A program made the position numbers and the translations under genes. A stretch of 37,020 nucleotides of DNA, from assembly GCA_902554785.1 (NCBI GenBank), contig CACDQG010000004.1:1-37020 (forward strand), given 5' to 3'. The notes below the pieces were generated by a model. That model made no database searches. It was given only the letters and a program-made list of their open reading frames with translations, and had not been told where the DNA came from. Positions 35,749 to 37,020 of the stretch are shown in pieces. Source of the stretch: an uncultured Pelagibacteraceae bacterium (lineage in GTDB: Bacteria; Pseudomonadota; Alphaproteobacteria; Pelagibacterales; Pelagibacteraceae). Each line of letters opens with the position of its first letter. Within the stretch, counting starts at the first letter, position 1.

Positions 35749-37020
35749 ACTTAAAGATCCACATCCAATCACAGACGTTTACCATGTATCAAATATACTT
35801 GTTGATGCTGCAACGGTAACAGTTACAGATTTATGTGAAAATTTATCGAATTTTCTAGACACACATGTAGACAGTATTGAAGATGATATAAAAAAAATTA
35901 ATACAAAAAAATTTAATGCAATTTCTGTTGGAAATGGAGCTGACGGCATTTACCCTGTCTGGGTTGGTGTAGATAAAAATAGTAAAGTGCGGAAAATATT
36001 TGCCGAAACCTCTATTGGAAGTTTTACTAGTTTTGAAGTTGCTGGAATTAACTCATGGAGCTGGAATAAAGAAGAGTTAAACGATCAATTTTTTTATAAA
36101 AATAATAACGAAATAAAAAGAATTAAACTTTTTGATATTAATGTAAATTCAGGAGTTATAGCGTTTACAGATCATGGTGGAAATTTTTGGTACGAACATC
36201 ATGACGTCGTCAAAGAGGCTCTTGACGAAAATTATTTCAAAAAAAATAAAGTTTTCCAAAATAATTATCCAATCGGATTATATAAATTTGTTTTCGGAAA
36301 TACTGAAATTAGTGAACCGTCATCACTTAGTTCATCAAAAATTCATGAAGAAAAAATTGTAAAATTAAGCCATTATAAACCAACTATTTTTACTGAATTT
36401 TTAAGCAATCTATTAGATGATGAATGCTACCCCACAAAGTATATATTTCAAGATTATTTAGAAAATGAGGAAGATCATAATGGGAACATAATAGTAAAAA
36501 TTAATGATAAAAAGTTATCAAGCCAATATTTAATACAAAGATTGCCTAAAGCACTAAATATTTTAAAAAAACAAAATAAAATTTTATTTAAAAAAAGATC
36601 TAAGGAAGTCCACGAAATAAGAAAAAATCAATTTGAAAATTTTATAATTTCTATAATTAAGGATCTAGAACCTCAAGAAGTTAAAATAACCAAATTTGGT
36701 AAGGTTTCAGATAAAAAAAAATTATTTAACAACAAATTATCCGTAAGCACTGTTGGTAACCCCGACGTCCAAGAAATGCTCTATAAAGGTTATACACTTA
36801 AATCTAACCCAGTCTTAAAAAACAATAGTCTTTTTCCTGTTAAAAATGGGAAATACCCTTGCTATCTACACATGTATCCTGAAAAAAATAATAGTGATGA
36901 CGACTATTCTTATAATTATATAAAAATTGCCATAGAAGGTATTGAAGGTTGTTATCTAAATAAAGATAAAGAAGGGAAAATAGTACTAAATAAAAAATTT
37001 GAAGATAATCCATTAATTCA
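35738..37020 (+). CDS. large uncharacterised protein (at least 427 aa), runs off the right edge
   Basis: Not in the ORF track (truncated). ATG at 35738 overlaps the previous stop; open through 37020: MKNKLKDPHPITDVYHVSNILVDAATVTVTDLCENLSNFLDTHVDSIEDDIKK...NPLI. Confidence 0.8.
   Translation, partial: MKNKLKDPHPITDVYHVSNILVDAATVTVTDLCENLSNFLDTHVDSIEDDIKKINTKKFNAISVGNGADGIYPVWVGVDKNSKVRKIFAETSIGSFTSFEVAGINSWSWNKEELNDQFFYKNNNEIKRIKLFDINVNSGVIAFTDHGGNFWYEHHDVVKEALDENYFKKNKVFQNNYPIGLYKFVFGNTEISEPSSLSSSKIHEEKIVKLSHYKPTIFTEFLSNLLDDECYPTKYIFQDYLENEEDHNGNIIVKINDKKLSSQYLIQRLPKALNILKKQNKILFKKRSKEVHEIRKNQFENFIISIIKDLEPQEVKITKFGKVSDKKKLFNNKLSVSTVGNPDVQEMLYKGYTLKSNPVLKNNSLFPVKNGKYPCYLHMYPEKNNSDDDYSYNYIKIAIEGIEGCYLNKDKEGKIVLNKKFEDNPLI

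Noticed and set aside
36174-36362. 62-aa track ORF
   Set aside because: It lies out of frame inside the larger open frame 35738..37020.

Overview
AT-rich bacterial chromosomal window. Gene content and codon style suggest a Pelagibacterales/SAR11-like alphaproteobacterium (inference, not proven). About two thirds is ordinary core-type sequence: RND adaptor (partial), SseA, MsrA, DMT transporter, 3-methyladenine glycosylase, phosphoribosyltransferase, NCS2 purine permease, Hsp20, S9 oligopeptidase, J-domain protein, GT9, DapA-like, Cfa-like, MBL-fold hydrolase, YbgC, PurE/PurK, TauD-like, SRAP/YedK, FAH-family, NQO-like flavoprotein, RlmN and an ADP-ribosylglycohydrolase-like protein. From ~23.4 to ~33.7 kb there is an accessory-looking block. 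It holds a tightly coupled four-gene operon (CII-like protein, zinc-ribbon/SANT-like protein, 1459-aa DUF4011/COG1112-type SF1 helicase with a C-terminal Vsr/MTES_1575-like PD-(D/E)XK nuclease, and an 86-aa ORFan). It also holds a virus-flavoured lipoprotein / NUMOD3 homing-endonuclease-like / small acidic protein cassette, and a 1124-aa TM0106-type RecB nuclease-DEDD-helicase fusion. An exonuclease I gene follows; its leader carries two tandem, 90-nt-offset stem-loop elements with an apparent compensatory base-pair change. The best candidates for something new are the four-gene helicase-nuclease operon, the tandem leader RNA before ExoI, a candidate terminator-ended sRNA at ~28.86-28.93 kb, and a compact structured leader before the purine permease. 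No tRNA, rRNA, CRISPR array or transposase was recognised.
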